DNA of 64,000 nucleotides from Nitrincola alkalisediminis. Its GTDB lineage: Bacteria > Pseudomonadota > Gammaproteobacteria > Pseudomonadales > Balneatricaceae. The first letter of the stretch is position 1; each line of letters begins with the position of its first letter. The notes under the pieces were generated by a model that was not told the origin of the DNA, ran no database searches, and saw only the letters and a program-made list of their open reading frames with translations. A program made the position numbers and the translations under genes. The stretch lies in assembly GCF_009821115.1 (NCBI RefSeq), contig NZ_VYTY01000008.1:124001-188000 (forward strand), in the 5' to 3' direction. This document shows, one piece after another, positions 17,775 to 27,824 of the stretch.

Positions 17775-18773
17775 ATGTCTTTATTGACGAAAACAACCCT
17801 GCGTAAAGCAGCCCTAGTCTTAGCACTGGGCGCACTTCTTCCGGTCACTGCATTGGCAAGACCCGTTGTTCTGCAAATAAATTCATCTCTACCGAATGGT
17901 AGCTTTGCTCATACGTTCTTAATGGAGTTCAAAAACAGAGTCGAAGCCGAGTTGCCGGACAAAATCGACGTACAAATTTTCATGGGCAATACACTAGGAT
18001 CAGAAGAGGATGTGCTACAAGGCATGGGCTTTGGCACACACCATGCTTCGTTATCCGCATCAGCCGTGGTACAAGTCAACCCCCGTACAGCGGTGTTTGA
18101 CCTGCCTTACCTGTTTGAAAACAGAGATAAAGTCCAAGAGTTTGCCGCCTCTCCCGCATTTGACATGTTGTCTGAAGGCTTTTCTGGCAAAGGGATTGTG
18201 CTCTCAGCCTTATGGGATAACGGGTTTCGGGTCATCACCAATTCAGTACGCCCAGTGGTCACACCTGCCGATTTAAATGGCCTAAAAATTCGCACTCCGA
18301 CCAGTCGGCAGCGGGTTGCTATGTTCAATACGCTGGGTGCCAATGCGACACCACTCTCCTTTGGTGAGGTTTACTCAGGTCTAGATCAAGGCGTCATTGA
18401 CGGACAAGAAAACCCCGCTCAAATCGTCGAAAGTGCTCGGCTCTATGAGGTGCAAAAATACCTTTCGCTGTCTAACCACGTCTACCTACCCACGTTTATG
18501 CTGTTTGGCCAGCCTTGGTTAAATGCTCAGACACCCGAAATTCGTGACACTGTTTTACGCATCGCAGCGGAAACCGCACCCTGGACCTTTACTTGGGGTG
18601 AAGAAACCGACGCACGTGTTCTGGAGGAGTTAGCTGAAAAAATTGCCATTAATGAGGTGGATTTTGAAGCCTTCCAGGCCGCAGCCTTACCCTTGTATGA
18701 CAGCCCTCTGTTTGTTGATGCCATCGGCGCTGACATGATTCAGGTCACCCGCGAAGTTCTTGGCCTCAACTAA
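17775..18773 (+). CDS. TRAP transporter substrate-binding protein, DctP family
   Basis: The 332-residue protein has a Sec signal peptide (about residues 1-28, ending VTALA) and typical DctP features: an N-terminal lobe with HTFLMEFKNRVEAELPDKIDVQIF, the PEVFVGLDQGVIDGQENP-like site (here YSGLDQGVIDGQENP) and the downstream NHVYLP. The first gene of a dctPQM set, it delivers a carboxylate-containing compound in the periplasm to the membrane subunits. The ligand is unknown. The downstream racemase points to an amino-acid or hydantoin derivative. Confidence 0.92.
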   Translation: MSLLTKTTLRKAALVLALGALLPVTALARPVVLQINSSLPNGSFAHTFLMEFKNRVEAELPDKIDVQIFMGNTLGSEEDVLQGMGFGTHHASLSASAVVQVNPRTAVFDLPYLFENRDKVQEFAASPAFDMLSEGFSGKGIVLSALWDNGFRVITNSVRPVVTPADLNGLKIRTPTSRQRVAMFNTLGANATPLSFGEVYSGLDQGVIDGQENPAQIVESARLYEVQKYLSLSNHVYLPTFMLFGQPWLNAQTPEIRDTVLRIAAETAPWTFTWGEETDARVLEELAEKIAINEVDFEAFQAAALPLYDSPLFVDAIGADMIQVTREVLGLN

Positions 18774-18796
18774 ACCCTAATTAACAGGAGGTGCCC

Positions 18797-19318
18797 ATGG
18801 AAACCCTGGGTAAAAGTATTCTCTGGCTTGATCGCTGGATGTGTCGCGCTCTGGATGTTTTTACGATCACCGTGGCCGCCGTCCTGTTGATCTTACTCAA
18901 CTACGCTGTTTTTTCACGGTTTGTGTTAAATGCATCCGTGTCTTGGGGCGAGGAGCTTCCCGCCCATATTTTAGCAATGCTAACGTTTATCGGTGCGGCT
19001 TACCTCACACGTACAAACGAGCATCTGGGCTTTGATGGCGTCGCTCGTAGCTTACCTGCTCAGTTACAACGCGTGCTTGCCTGCATCAACCAACTCCTGA
19101 TGGCGAGCTTTGCACTCGCCCTCTTGTGGTATGGCGGCAAAGCGGCCTTAAGCTTTTCTGGACGTATGCTGATATCCGTCGACTTGCCTGTGATTTTATT
19201 TCGGGGAGCCGTTCCCGTCGGCGGCGCGCTCGTCTTAATGATTTGCACCGTGCGTTTTTTTGGACTGTTGCTAGGGCGCATCAACCCAAACGATTTACTG
19301 CCTGAAGGAGACGGCTGA
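18797..19318 (+). CDS. TRAP transporter small membrane subunit, DctQ family
   Basis: The 173-residue protein has four predicted helices, including VSWGEELPAHILAMLTFIGAAYL, the standard DctQ motif with tryptophan and glutamate in the loop between helices. The start at 18797 is favoured because AGGAGG (18786-18791) is 5 bases upstream. Its stop codon overlaps the start of dctM. Confidence 0.9.
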   Translation: METLGKSILWLDRWMCRALDVFTITVAAVLLILLNYAVFSRFVLNASVSWGEELPAHILAMLTFIGAAYLTRTNEHLGFDGVARSLPAQLQRVLACINQLLMASFALALLWYGGKAALSFSGRMLISVDLPVILFRGAVPVGGALVLMICTVRFFGLLLGRINPNDLLPEGDG

Positions 19319-20607
19319 TGTTAATTGAACCGGGCTATTTAATCTTAATTCTTTTAGTGGTGTTGCTCACCATCGGCATCCCCATTGCGTATGTGTTGGG
19401 CATCACGGCGATGCTAATGATCTTTCTTGATCCGGCGGTCATGCCCATGATTATGGGACTAATCCCCTTTGGCGGGGCCAATAATTACCTGCTCGTGGCA
19501 GCGTTGTTATTCATGATCGCAGGAGAGGTGATGAACCAAGGCAAAATCGCCGAAAAGCTCATCGCTTTTGCATCCTCTTTGGTGGGCCATATTCGTGGTG
19601 GCCTTGCACACGTCAACATTTTAACCTCTTTATTTTTCTCAGAAATTTCAGGGACGGCAACATCCGATGCTGCAGCTATCGGGTCCGTGATGATTCCGCA
19701 AATGAAAAAACGCGGCTACTCGGCTGCATTTGCGGCGGCCGTCACCTCGACGTCTGCGACCATGGCGATTATCGTTCCCCCTTCACTCAACTTAATTCTC
19801 TATGCCTATGTCGCCAATGCATCCATTGCGGAACTCTTTGCGGCTGGGATATTACCGGGCTTTTTGGTCTGCTTTTTGTTGGTAATGACGGCCTATGGGC
19901 TCGCCGTTTGGAAAGGATACCCTACGGAAGGTAAATTTAATTTCTCACGCGTACTCGACACAGGTAAAGATGCAGCCTTACCCCTAACCCTGCCTATTTT
20001 GATCCTATTCGGTATTTTAGGCGGCATTTTTACCGCCACTGAAGCCGGTGCCGTGGCAGCTCTTTGGGCAATTTTAATGGCCTCACTGTTTTATCGGACA
20101 CTCACTTGGGAAAACTTCCTTGATACCCTGCGTATTTCCGGTAAACGCAGCGCTATGCTCATGTTCATCGTGGCAACCTCAACACTATTGGGTTGGTACT
20201 TGACCAATCAGCGCATCCCACAAGACATCGCAATGGCGATCCTCGGAATTTCGGATAACTACTGGGTTATTCTATTGGCCATTAACGTATTTTTCTTGCT
20301 TGCCGGAACCATCGTTCATGGTACGCCGGCCATATTAATGCTGGTGCCAATCTTTTTACCGCTGGCCGACCAACTGGGCATTGATCGCGTCCACTTCGGT
20401 TTAATTGTAACCATCAATCTCGGTATCGGTCAGCAAACGCCTCCGGTTGCTTCCGTGGTGTTAATCACCTGCTCGATTGCACGCATCACCATTATGCAAA
20501 TTATTCCACCTCTAATGTGGTTTATTGGCACAATGCTGATTGCACTCTTGTTGATCAATGTTTTTCCCGCTATTTCGCTTTGGTTACCCTCGGTTTTATT
20601 AGGCTAA
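19318..20607 (+). CDS. TRAP transporter large membrane subunit, DctM family
   Basis: The 429-residue permease has about twelve helices and DctM motifs such as SEISGTATSDAAAIGSVMIPQM, SATMAIIVPPSLNLILYAY, FTATEAGAVAALWA and LGIGQQTPPVASVVLI. It drives sodium-coupled uptake of the ligand from DctP. It overlaps dctQ by one base and is followed 4 bp later by the racemase, so the five genes look cotranscribed. Confidence 0.93.
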   Translation: MLIEPGYLILILLVVLLTIGIPIAYVLGITAMLMIFLDPAVMPMIMGLIPFGGANNYLLVAALLFMIAGEVMNQGKIAEKLIAFASSLVGHIRGGLAHVNILTSLFFSEISGTATSDAAAIGSVMIPQMKKRGYSAAFAAAVTSTSATMAIIVPPSLNLILYAYVANASIAELFAAGILPGFLVCFLLVMTAYGLAVWKGYPTEGKFNFSRVLDTGKDAALPLTLPILILFGILGGIFTATEAGAVAALWAILMASLFYRTLTWENFLDTLRISGKRSAMLMFIVATSTLLGWYLTNQRIPQDIAMAILGISDNYWVILLAINVFFLLAGTIVHGTPAILMLVPIFLPLADQLGIDRVHFGLIVTINLGIGQQTPPVASVVLITCSIARITIMQIIPPLMWFIGTMLIALLLINVFPAISLWLPSVLLG

Positions 20608-20611
20608 TACT

Positions 20612-21301
20612 ATGAAATTATTAATTATTAATCCAAACTCATCCCCCTCTGTTACGGCTCGAATAGACGCCGCAGCACAAGCTGCACGCCTACCTCATGA
20701 GTCAATCACGACGATCTGTGCAGAAGGTGCGCCTGAGTTAATTGTCACCCCCGAGGATGCACTCATAGCAGAGAAAGCCGTTACACAAACCTTAGCTAAC
20801 TGGAGCACTCCAATCGATGGCATTATTCTCGCGTCCTTTGGCGATACCGGATTGGCTGTGGTGCGCAAACAATGCGGTGTACCGGTCGTCGGTATCGCTC
20901 AATCCGCCTACGCCATGGCCTCCGTCATTGGAACACGTATGTCGATTGTCTCATTCTCTCCGACCATGGCCTCTGCGCTGCGCAAAACAGCCGAAAGCTA
21001 TGGTTACGGTGGCAACCTCGTCGCCATGCACATGGTTGAGGATGCTCACTGGGAGGATCCAGGCGCCATCCAAGAGGCGCTTGCCGATGAGCTTTTAGCA
21101 CTCTGCTGTTTATCTGCACAGAAGGATAAGGTGCATAGCATCGTACTGGGCGGCGGCCCCTTAGCGGGTCTGGCTGCACGACTTCAGCCGAATGTTAGTG
21201 TACCCGTAATTGATGGCACAACCGCCGCCATTGCAACTCTTCGAGTCGCACTCATGGCTCACCCGTCATCTAAAGTGGATGCATTGAATGTAAGGGCATG
21301 A
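20612..21301 (+). CDS. Asp/Glu/hydantoin racemase family protein
   Basis: The 229-residue protein opens with LLIINPNSSPSVTARI, the HyuA/hydantoin-racemase signature, and has two catalytic Cys: in VRKQCGVPVVGI (about Cys90) and near LALCCLSAQKD. Such enzymes racemise 5-substituted hydantoins, allantoin or acidic amino acids without cofactor. Here it could convert the imported isomer into the catabolised one. No hydantoinase is in the window. It overlaps the next gene by 4 bp. Confidence 0.85.
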   Translation: MKLLIINPNSSPSVTARIDAAAQAARLPHESITTICAEGAPELIVTPEDALIAEKAVTQTLANWSTPIDGIILASFGDTGLAVVRKQCGVPVVGIAQSAYAMASVIGTRMSIVSFSPTMASALRKTAESYGYGGNLVAMHMVEDAHWEDPGAIQEALADELLALCCLSAQKDKVHSIVLGGGPLAGLAARLQPNVSVPVIDGTTAAIATLRVALMAHPSSKVDALNVRA

Positions 21302-22482
21302 AAATACCAACACAGCAAAAGCTTCATTTTTCACTTATTTTTGCAGCTCAGGCACTTGGCGCTCTTTGTGTTCTGGGCGTACTGGCCTCAGGCCCTCAAC
21401 TGATGAGTGAATTGGGCCTTTCAGCACTGCAGGTCGGGGGACTTGCCAGTGCCTATTCTGCTACATTGGCGGCCGCCTCTTTTCCAGCCGGAATGTTAAC
21501 GGATAAAATCGGAACCCGGCATGCGTTGACACTTTCGGCTTGGGGAATGGCACTTGGCATGCTGGGGGTTGGGCTGGGGCAAAGCTATCTCCAACTCTGT
21601 ATCGGCATGGCCATTTGTGGTGCAGGCTATGGGATGATTAACCCAGCCGCAGGCCGCGCTATTTCTCTCTGGTTCTCACCGGATTGGCGCGGCACTCTCA
21701 TTGGCTTAAAGCAAACAGGAGTGCCCGTCGGTGGCGCTATCGGCACTGGACTTGCTGGCTTAGGGATTGTCTACGGCTGGCAACTCGGCGTGATATTGAT
21801 TGCGATCTTCGCTGCCTGTCTTGGCAGTTTATTTTGGCTGTTTTTACCTAAAAATGAGGGCAGGTCTCCTGCTCTCTCTCAAGGTCTCTCGTCTCAGCCT
21901 ATTCGAAATGTGCTAAAAACCCCGCATCTAAGTCGCGCAAATTTGGCATCAGGACTCACAAATGGCGGTCAATTCACGCTTTGGGCCTTTTTAGCTGAAG
22001 TGCTCAGACAGTCAGCGACATTAAGTGCATCGTTAATCACGTTATGCATGGGGCTATTACAACTTGGTACATTGATCGGGCGTCTCTTTTGGGGCGTCAT
22101 GAATGATCACATGTTCGGCAAAAATCCAGCCAAGACGCTACAATGGATCTGTGCGGTAGCCTTCTTCGGCGCTCTGCTGTTAATCCTGCAAGCCGAACTG
22201 CAACTCTGGGCACTCGCTCCCATCGCCGCCCTCTTGCTTGGTTTTTCAACCTGTTCGGCGACGGGCCTACACATCACCTTAACCCTTGCCCTAGCACCTC
22301 CTTCGTATACGGGCACTGCCATCGGCTACACCATGCTGGTAACGAATCTAGGCGGAGTCATCGCCCCTCTAGTATTTGGTTTAGTGTTTGATCTAGCCGG
22401 AACATGGGGGTTTGCGCTGCTAATGGCCAGTATGATGCTCTTCGCCATTGGCCTCTTAAGATTTGGTCATGCGGTAAATTAG
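21298..22482 (+). CDS. MFS transporter
   Basis: The 394-residue protein has about twelve membrane helices. The MFS signature between helices 2 and 3 is SFPAGMLTDKIGTRHALT. It overlaps the racemase gene by 4 bp and ends the TRAP operon. It might export an end product or import a related compound; the substrate is unknown. The family resembles CynX/NimT-like cyanate-type transporters only distantly. Confidence 0.85.
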   Translation: MKIPTQQKLHFSLIFAAQALGALCVLGVLASGPQLMSELGLSALQVGGLASAYSATLAAASFPAGMLTDKIGTRHALTLSAWGMALGMLGVGLGQSYLQLCIGMAICGAGYGMINPAAGRAISLWFSPDWRGTLIGLKQTGVPVGGAIGTGLAGLGIVYGWQLGVILIAIFAACLGSLFWLFLPKNEGRSPALSQGLSSQPIRNVLKTPHLSRANLASGLTNGGQFTLWAFLAEVLRQSATLSASLITLCMGLLQLGTLIGRLFWGVMNDHMFGKNPAKTLQWICAVAFFGALLLILQAELQLWALAPIAALLLGFSTCSATGLHITLTLALAPPSYTGTAIGYTMLVTNLGGVIAPLVFGLVFDLAGTWGFALLMASMMLFAIGLLRFGHAVN

Positions 22483-22502
22483 CCTTTAAGGACACGTCCA
22501 AA

Positions 22503-22533
22503 CGGTGAGTTTGTCAACGCAGCAAACTCACCG
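22503..22533. terminator. Bidirectional terminator between MFS and enoyl-CoA hydratase genes
   Basis: CGGTGAGTTTG (22503-22513) pairs perfectly with CAAACTCACCG (22523-22533), an 11-bp stem with a 9-base loop, between converging genes. Confidence 0.7.
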
Positions 22534-22540
22534 ATCACGC

Positions 22541-23341
22541 TCACTCTTTATCCTGCTCCCAAATGGGGTGACGCTTTTCAACGAATGCGGCAATTCCTTC
22601 TTTTGCATCGACAATTTGTAAATTTTTCACCATAACGTCACTGGCATATCGGTAGGCATCGGCTTCGTTAAGATGCAGCTGTTGATAAAACGCCTCTTTG
22701 CCTATACGCAGCGTTTGGCCGGATTTTGATGCTATTTTCAACGCGAGGGCGAGGGTTTCGTCATGTAGTTTTTCGTCATCCACAACCTGGCTCACTAAGC
22801 CATACGCCAAGGCGGTATCGGCATCAATCGGATCCCCCGTCAACAGCAATTGCATGGCTTGTTTTGGGCTGACATTACGTGTTAAGGCAACCATGGGGGT
22901 TGAGCAAAAAAGTCCAATATGAACACCGGGGGTGGCAAAACGGGCAGAGCGTGCTGCAACCGCCAGATCACAGGTCGCCACCAGCTGACAGCCGGCGGCC
23001 GTTGCCAAACTCTGCACCGATGCAATCACGGGTTGAGGCATCTGTCGTATACTCAACATTAACTCACTGCAACGGGCAAACAACACCTCATGAAACGCTT
23101 GATCGGAGCACGTCACCTCTTTTAAATCATGCCCTGCACAAAATGCCGGGCCATTGGCCGAAATCACCACCACTCGAATAGAGGGCGTTTCTGCGATTTG
23201 GTTTAACTCCGTTTGCAGTAAATCAATTAGCTCACTCGACAGGCTGTTTCTGGCCTTTGGGCGATTCAGTGTTAACCAAGCCACACCTTTATGGTCTTCG
23301 CGAAGTAACTGTGCAGGGGTATCATTTGAGTTGGATAACAT
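22541..23341 (-). CDS. Enoyl-CoA hydratase/isomerase family protein (ECHDC3-like)
   Basis: The 266-residue protein has the crotonase fold, with the oxyanion-hole segment AFCAGHDLKEV (about residues 66-76) and AAGCQLVATCDLAVA. In the usual catalytic-Glu region the sequence is GVHIGLFCSTPMVALTRNV, without the PGxGGTQR stretch, as in the ECHDC3/human-like paralogues whose hydratase activity is doubtful. It is a lone gene behind AAGGAAG. The acyl-CoA substrate is unknown. Confidence 0.85.
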   Translation of the reverse strand: MLSNSNDTPAQLLREDHKGVAWLTLNRPKARNSLSSELIDLLQTELNQIAETPSIRVVVISANGPAFCAGHDLKEVTCSDQAFHEVLFARCSELMLSIRQMPQPVIASVQSLATAAGCQLVATCDLAVAARSARFATPGVHIGLFCSTPMVALTRNVSPKQAMQLLLTGDPIDADTALAYGLVSQVVDDEKLHDETLALALKIASKSGQTLRIGKEAFYQQLHLNEADAYRYASDVMVKNLQIVDAKEGIAAFVEKRHPIWEQDKE

Positions 23342-23410
23342 ATCGCTTCCTTATTTTTATCTTGCATTGAAAAAACGCTTAACCCGCCCCAAAACAAATA
23401 AGTGCACAGG

Positions 23411-26400
23411 TTAATTTTCTGGTGTATTCAGTCGAATATGCTCAAGCAGCTCCTCTGGCGGCATGGGTTTCGCCAAATAAAAACCTTGCATCACCTCACA
23501 TCCCATCCCACGCAAATCCATCATCTGCTTGGGCAGCTCGATTCCTTCGGCTACAATTTCTAACTCGATTGACTTTGCCATTGCAACAATCGCCTTAATC
23601 ACCGCGACCGACTTCCCATCTTCCATATTACTGACAAAGTATTGATCAATTTTAATCACATCAATCGGACAATCTATCAAGCGCTTAAGCGATGAGTAAT
23701 CGGTTCCAAAGTCATCGATTGCAATAATAATTCCCTCCTTACGCAACTCTAACAAGTTTGCGATGGCTACATCACTATTCGTGAGTATTGCCCTTTCGGT
23801 AATCTCTAATTCGAGACAGATGGGAGGGAGTCCACTGGACGACAGTACGCCTAGAACCCGCGACACGAAATTCGGATGGGCGATTTCCGTTGGAGATACA
23901 TTCACGGCAATGCGGCCAAATTTAAGCCCCTGATCCAACCACTCTTTGGCCTGCATACAGGCCGTCATCATAACGAACTCATCAATCGCGGGCAGAAGAC
24001 CCGAACGACTTGCGATCTCCAAGAACTGATTCGGCAATAGAAGACCTTCCTCTGGGTGCAGCCAACGCGCTAAAGCCTCCACCCCATAAATTCCTTCCCG
24101 ATCACAGAAGTGCCGAGGTTGATAGTAAACAATGAATTGTTTTTCATCTAAGGCACGCTTTAATTCCGTTTCTCGTTGCCTGCGCAGTTTGACTGCATCA
24201 TGCATCGTCTGCATAAAGAAATGATAACCATTGCCGCCTTCACTCTTGGCTTGGTACATCGCCAGATCAGCATGCAACAATAACTCATCAGGATCTTGCG
24301 TGTCGCCCGGGTAAGTTGTAATACCTATGCTGGTGCCTGTCTGAATGAAATGTCCTGCGACCTGCAGCGGCTGGCTTAATAAGTCGATCACTTTTTGGGC
24401 TGCCAACGCTGCGCTTTCTGGCTCGGTGAGATCATTTAAAATAATAGCAAACTCATCGCCACCTAATCGGGCAATCGTGTCGGTATCACGAACAACCTCA
24501 CGCAACATATCGGCGACCGCAATCAGAAGCTCGTCACCGACACCATGCCCATAATGATCATTCACTGACTTAAACTTGTCCAAATCAAAAAATAACAGCG
24601 CACAGAAATGGTTCTGTCTAATTGACAGTTTGACCGCATCCTGGAGTCGATCATTAAATTCGAAACGATTGGCAAGTCCGGTAAGTGAATCATGGCACGC
24701 TAGAAAATGTGCTCGCTCCTGCGCGGAGCGTCGCTCAAGAATTTCATTTCTCATACGCACATTGGCGTCAGTCAATTCTTGAGTACGCTCAGCGACGAGA
24801 TACTCAAGGTTTTCCTGAATGGCCAGTAGTTCTGCCTCTGTTTGACGACGCTGTGTCACCTCATCTTCAAGATGTACAAGATGACTGCTCACGGTATCGG
24901 CCATGTCATTAAATGAGCTCGCAAGTTCCCCGAGTTCATCTCGACTCACCTCCTTGAAGCGAAAAGATCGTTTTCCTTGGCGAAACTGCGAGATACCTTT
25001 CACCATCCGACGGATGCGCCCTGACATATAGGATGCCATCCAGATGGCGATCAGCACCACCAATAGAATCATGACCAGCGTGGAGAATGTTAAACTTCTC
25101 GCGGTTTGGTTAAGATTTTTATCAATCGCGATGAGTGTCGCATCGCTGAGCTCCCGCATCTGTCCATCGGCATGCATGACAATCCGATCAAGTCGCTCTT
25201 TTGAGTCATTGGCGGGCTTATGAAACTCATCAACATTCGCACCAATGGTGACAAAACCAAAACCTCTCGGTGTCTTTGCATATTGTCCCGTGTAATAGGG
25301 GATTGCCGCCGCCGTGGTCAACTTCCATAACCCACTCCATAGAATTACAAAGGAACCAGAGCCTCCTTGTTCAGTCAAATTGTGCCAACCGACACACTGT
25401 GGAGCAAAATTCAGATAACGACAGTCCAATCCAACCTGTCCAATACGTACCTGCGCCAGTGAAGGCCGTTTATTATGACTTTGTAATAAAAATGGCGGGA
25501 GCTGATCAATAAACGCATCATAGCTCAGACCACTGGCTTGCCATGCTTCATAGTGACCCTCTTCAAGCCAAGCCGGCACTCTCTGCCCTGTTTCAGGGTC
25601 GTATCCTACAATGGAATGATGTCGAGGGTGGGCAATACTGCGTGCTTTATGATCCCATATAAAGGCGTAGTTACCCGATGCGGCATCTGTAATATCGGTA
25701 TAGCGCTCAGGGGTCGGCACAATAAAGTCGGTAAAGGCCATAATATGATCGTGATTCAACGCCAAAGTGACCCAACCAATAATCCTGCCATCGTTCATCA
25801 CGGGGGTTGCCCAGCGCACTAACCCTTCAAAACGCTTTCCAACGGGATTTTCCTTTCCTGAGTACGCACTTTCGTGAGGTGCAAATTCGATCCCCGCTTT
25901 TGCTGAGCGTTCCGGCGTATAAGGGCCGATTACTGACGTGCCAACATACGCGCCGATGACCTCGGAAACATACACTTCACCCGGTGCTAGTCGTTTAAGC
26001 TCGGCAAAATACCCTTCGGCTTTGATATAAGTATTGGCTGGATCAGAGACATTATGGCGTTGGGCACTCATTCTATTTGATGTCGTTATCTTGACCTGTT
26101 CTTGTCCCTGAAGATCAATAAAGGTCATTTCCAAATAAAGAGGCGTGTTGACTCGATTAAACGAAAAAGGTGGCACGTAATTAAAGGCTCGCGCATTGTC
26201 ATCACTACCCCAGTCTACAGTCGGCGCCTCTAATGCCTGTATGTCTTGGGGTACCCATTCACGTTGATCCTCCGAAAGCTGCCATTGACCATGGCGAACT
26301 AAATGGCGTGTCCGGCTGTTGACAAACTGCTCATAAATAGCCGCGTCAACAGGCAATGCCGCCGCCATCCGTATATCACTGTCTCGTTCATACAAAAAGG

Positions 26401-26668
26401 CGGCAATGGCTTTTGCAACATCCGTGGTTTGACGCTCTATATCCTCTTTAGCCCGCGCATCTAAGGCCTCTACAGCATCGGCGATGGCCACGCGGCCCAC
26501 TTCATTCACTGATCGAGTCGCAGTTCCGAGTAATTGTTCAACGCCAACAGTCAAATGTCGTCCAAGATTATCCGCCTGCGTCCAAGCCAACCAGCCCAAC
26601 AACAGTAAAGGAATGACCTTCATCACCACAAACAACAGGACGAGTTTGCCTCGGATTCCTATTTGCAT
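23411..26668 (-). CDS. Cache-HAMP-GGDEF-EAL c-di-GMP signalling protein
   Basis: At 1085 residues this is the largest protein in this part of the window. Its start is taken as the ATG at 26668, seven codons after a TTG. It has an N-terminal membrane helix, a long periplasmic Cache-type sensor (about 50-500), a second helix (about 520-545), HAMP and a coiled coil (about 560-650). The GGDEF motif is intact (RLGGDEFAII) with an inhibitory-site RDTD five residues before. The EAL domain is intact (GVEALARW and DDFGTDYSS). Both synthesis and hydrolysis of c-di-GMP are therefore possible. The sensor ligand is unknown. Confidence 0.92.
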   Translation of the reverse strand: MQIGIRGKLVLLFVVMKVIPLLLLGWLAWTQADNLGRHLTVGVEQLLGTATRSVNEVGRVAIADAVEALDARAKEDIERQTTDVAKAIAAFLYERDSDIRMAAALPVDAAIYEQFVNSRTRHLVRHGQWQLSEDQREWVPQDIQALEAPTVDWGSDDNARAFNYVPPFSFNRVNTPLYLEMTFIDLQGQEQVKITTSNRMSAQRHNVSDPANTYIKAEGYFAELKRLAPGEVYVSEVIGAYVGTSVIGPYTPERSAKAGIEFAPHESAYSGKENPVGKRFEGLVRWATPVMNDGRIIGWVTLALNHDHIMAFTDFIVPTPERYTDITDAASGNYAFIWDHKARSIAHPRHHSIVGYDPETGQRVPAWLEEGHYEAWQASGLSYDAFIDQLPPFLLQSHNKRPSLAQVRIGQVGLDCRYLNFAPQCVGWHNLTEQGGSGSFVILWSGLWKLTTAAAIPYYTGQYAKTPRGFGFVTIGANVDEFHKPANDSKERLDRIVMHADGQMRELSDATLIAIDKNLNQTARSLTFSTLVMILLVVLIAIWMASYMSGRIRRMVKGISQFRQGKRSFRFKEVSRDELGELASSFNDMADTVSSHLVHLEDEVTQRRQTEAELLAIQENLEYLVAERTQELTDANVRMRNEILERRSAQERAHFLACHDSLTGLANRFEFNDRLQDAVKLSIRQNHFCALLFFDLDKFKSVNDHYGHGVGDELLIAVADMLREVVRDTDTIARLGGDEFAIILNDLTEPESAALAAQKVIDLLSQPLQVAGHFIQTGTSIGITTYPGDTQDPDELLLHADLAMYQAKSEGGNGYHFFMQTMHDAVKLRRQRETELKRALDEKQFIVYYQPRHFCDREGIYGVEALARWLHPEEGLLLPNQFLEIASRSGLLPAIDEFVMMTACMQAKEWLDQGLKFGRIAVNVSPTEIAHPNFVSRVLGVLSSSGLPPICLELEITERAILTNSDVAIANLLELRKEGIIIAIDDFGTDYSSLKRLIDCPIDVIKIDQYFVSNMEDGKSVAVIKAIVAMAKSIELEIVAEGIELPKQMMDLRGMGCEVMQGFYLAKPMPPEELLEHIRLNTPEN

Positions 26669-26851
26669 TCTAGTATTACTCTTAAGCAAAAAAATAGGAA
26701 ATACAGCGGATTATATCGGTCTTTGAGTTCTCAATATAGGCGTGGAAAGGTAAATTCGCTAGTGCTCTCACCGCACTTTGCTTGAGATCCTATCGCCAAT
26801 GACCTAGTCTGAATGAATCTAACCTTTTCATTTGAGTAAAGAAGCCTTGCT

Positions 26852-27772
26852 ATGAGCACAAACGATTCCTTCTCTGAAGCTGAATGCACAACCAATCAAG
26901 GCTGTGATGCCATTGATCTAATCATTGATCCACGGCCTAAAGATCTAGGTGGATTTTCCGTTCGTCGTTGCTTACCCGTTCGTGAACGTCGCTCAGTCGG
27001 CCCTTGGGTGTTTTTTGATGAAATGGGCTTGGCGCATTTTCCACCAGGTAAAGGGGTTAATGTACGCCCTCATCCACACATCAATCTAGCGACGGTTACC
27101 TATTTATTTGAAGGTGAGATATTGCATCGCGACTCTCTAGGCAGCCATCAACCCATCCGCCCCGGTGATATCAACCTGATGGTCGCCGGAAAAGGCATTG
27201 TGCATTCCGAACGCGAGCGTAATGAAGTCAACGCTGTGCCGCACTCGCTTCATGGCTTGCAACTTTGGCTAGCCTTGCCGGATGCCGATGAAGAAATTGA
27301 TCCCGCTTTTTATCACTACCCCTCGCCTGATATCCCGGCACTTAACCTTGAGGGTGTCAAGGTACGTGTTCTGGTAGGTTCTGCCTATGGTGTCTCTTCA
27401 CCTGTGAAAACATTCTTTGAAACACTTTACATCGAAGCCGACCTAGCCGAAGGCCAAACACTAAGATTACCCTACGCGGATGAGCGCGGTCTTTATGTTG
27501 CTAGCGGAGAAGTTTGTCTATCCGAAACACCGATCAAAGCACATCAAATGGCAGTTTTGACCCAACATCAGGATATTTTAATTACGGCCAGCTCAGCAAC
27601 TCGCATAGCCTTGATTGGCGGGCAAGGAATTGGCAAACGGTATATGGAATGGAACTTCGTCTCCAGCCGCAAAGAACGCATTGAACAAGCCAAGCAAGAC
27701 TGGCAGCAAGGGCGTTTTGCAAAAGTGCCGGGAGATGAAGACGAGTTCATTCCCTACCCTACTGTCGACTAA
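26852..27772 (+). CDS. Pirin-family cupin protein
   Basis: The 306-residue protein carries the pirin metal site: H74, H76 (in RPHPHIN), H118 and E120 (in GIVHSERE). The double beta-barrel is complete (DLGGFSVRRCLP to the C-terminal barrel). Bacterial pirins may act as quercetinases or redox-responsive partners of metabolic enzymes. The role here is unknown. It is followed by a thioredoxin-like gene 52 bp away. Confidence 0.88.
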   Translation: MSTNDSFSEAECTTNQGCDAIDLIIDPRPKDLGGFSVRRCLPVRERRSVGPWVFFDEMGLAHFPPGKGVNVRPHPHINLATVTYLFEGEILHRDSLGSHQPIRPGDINLMVAGKGIVHSERERNEVNAVPHSLHGLQLWLALPDADEEIDPAFYHYPSPDIPALNLEGVKVRVLVGSAYGVSSPVKTFFETLYIEADLAEGQTLRLPYADERGLYVASGEVCLSETPIKAHQMAVLTQHQDILITASSATRIALIGGQGIGKRYMEWNFVSSRKERIEQAKQDWQQGRFAKVPGDEDEFIPYPTVD

Positions 27773-27824
27773 CGTTAAACCGTATTATACCCCTCTCCTA
27801 TTAAATGACGAAAAGCCCGTATTG

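Noticed and set aside
23411-26689. TTG start seven codons upstream of the chosen ATG for the Cache-GGDEF-EAL protein
   Set aside because: The ATG at 26668 is in the same frame with an AAGAG element before it; TTG starts are rare and the extra residues add no feature.
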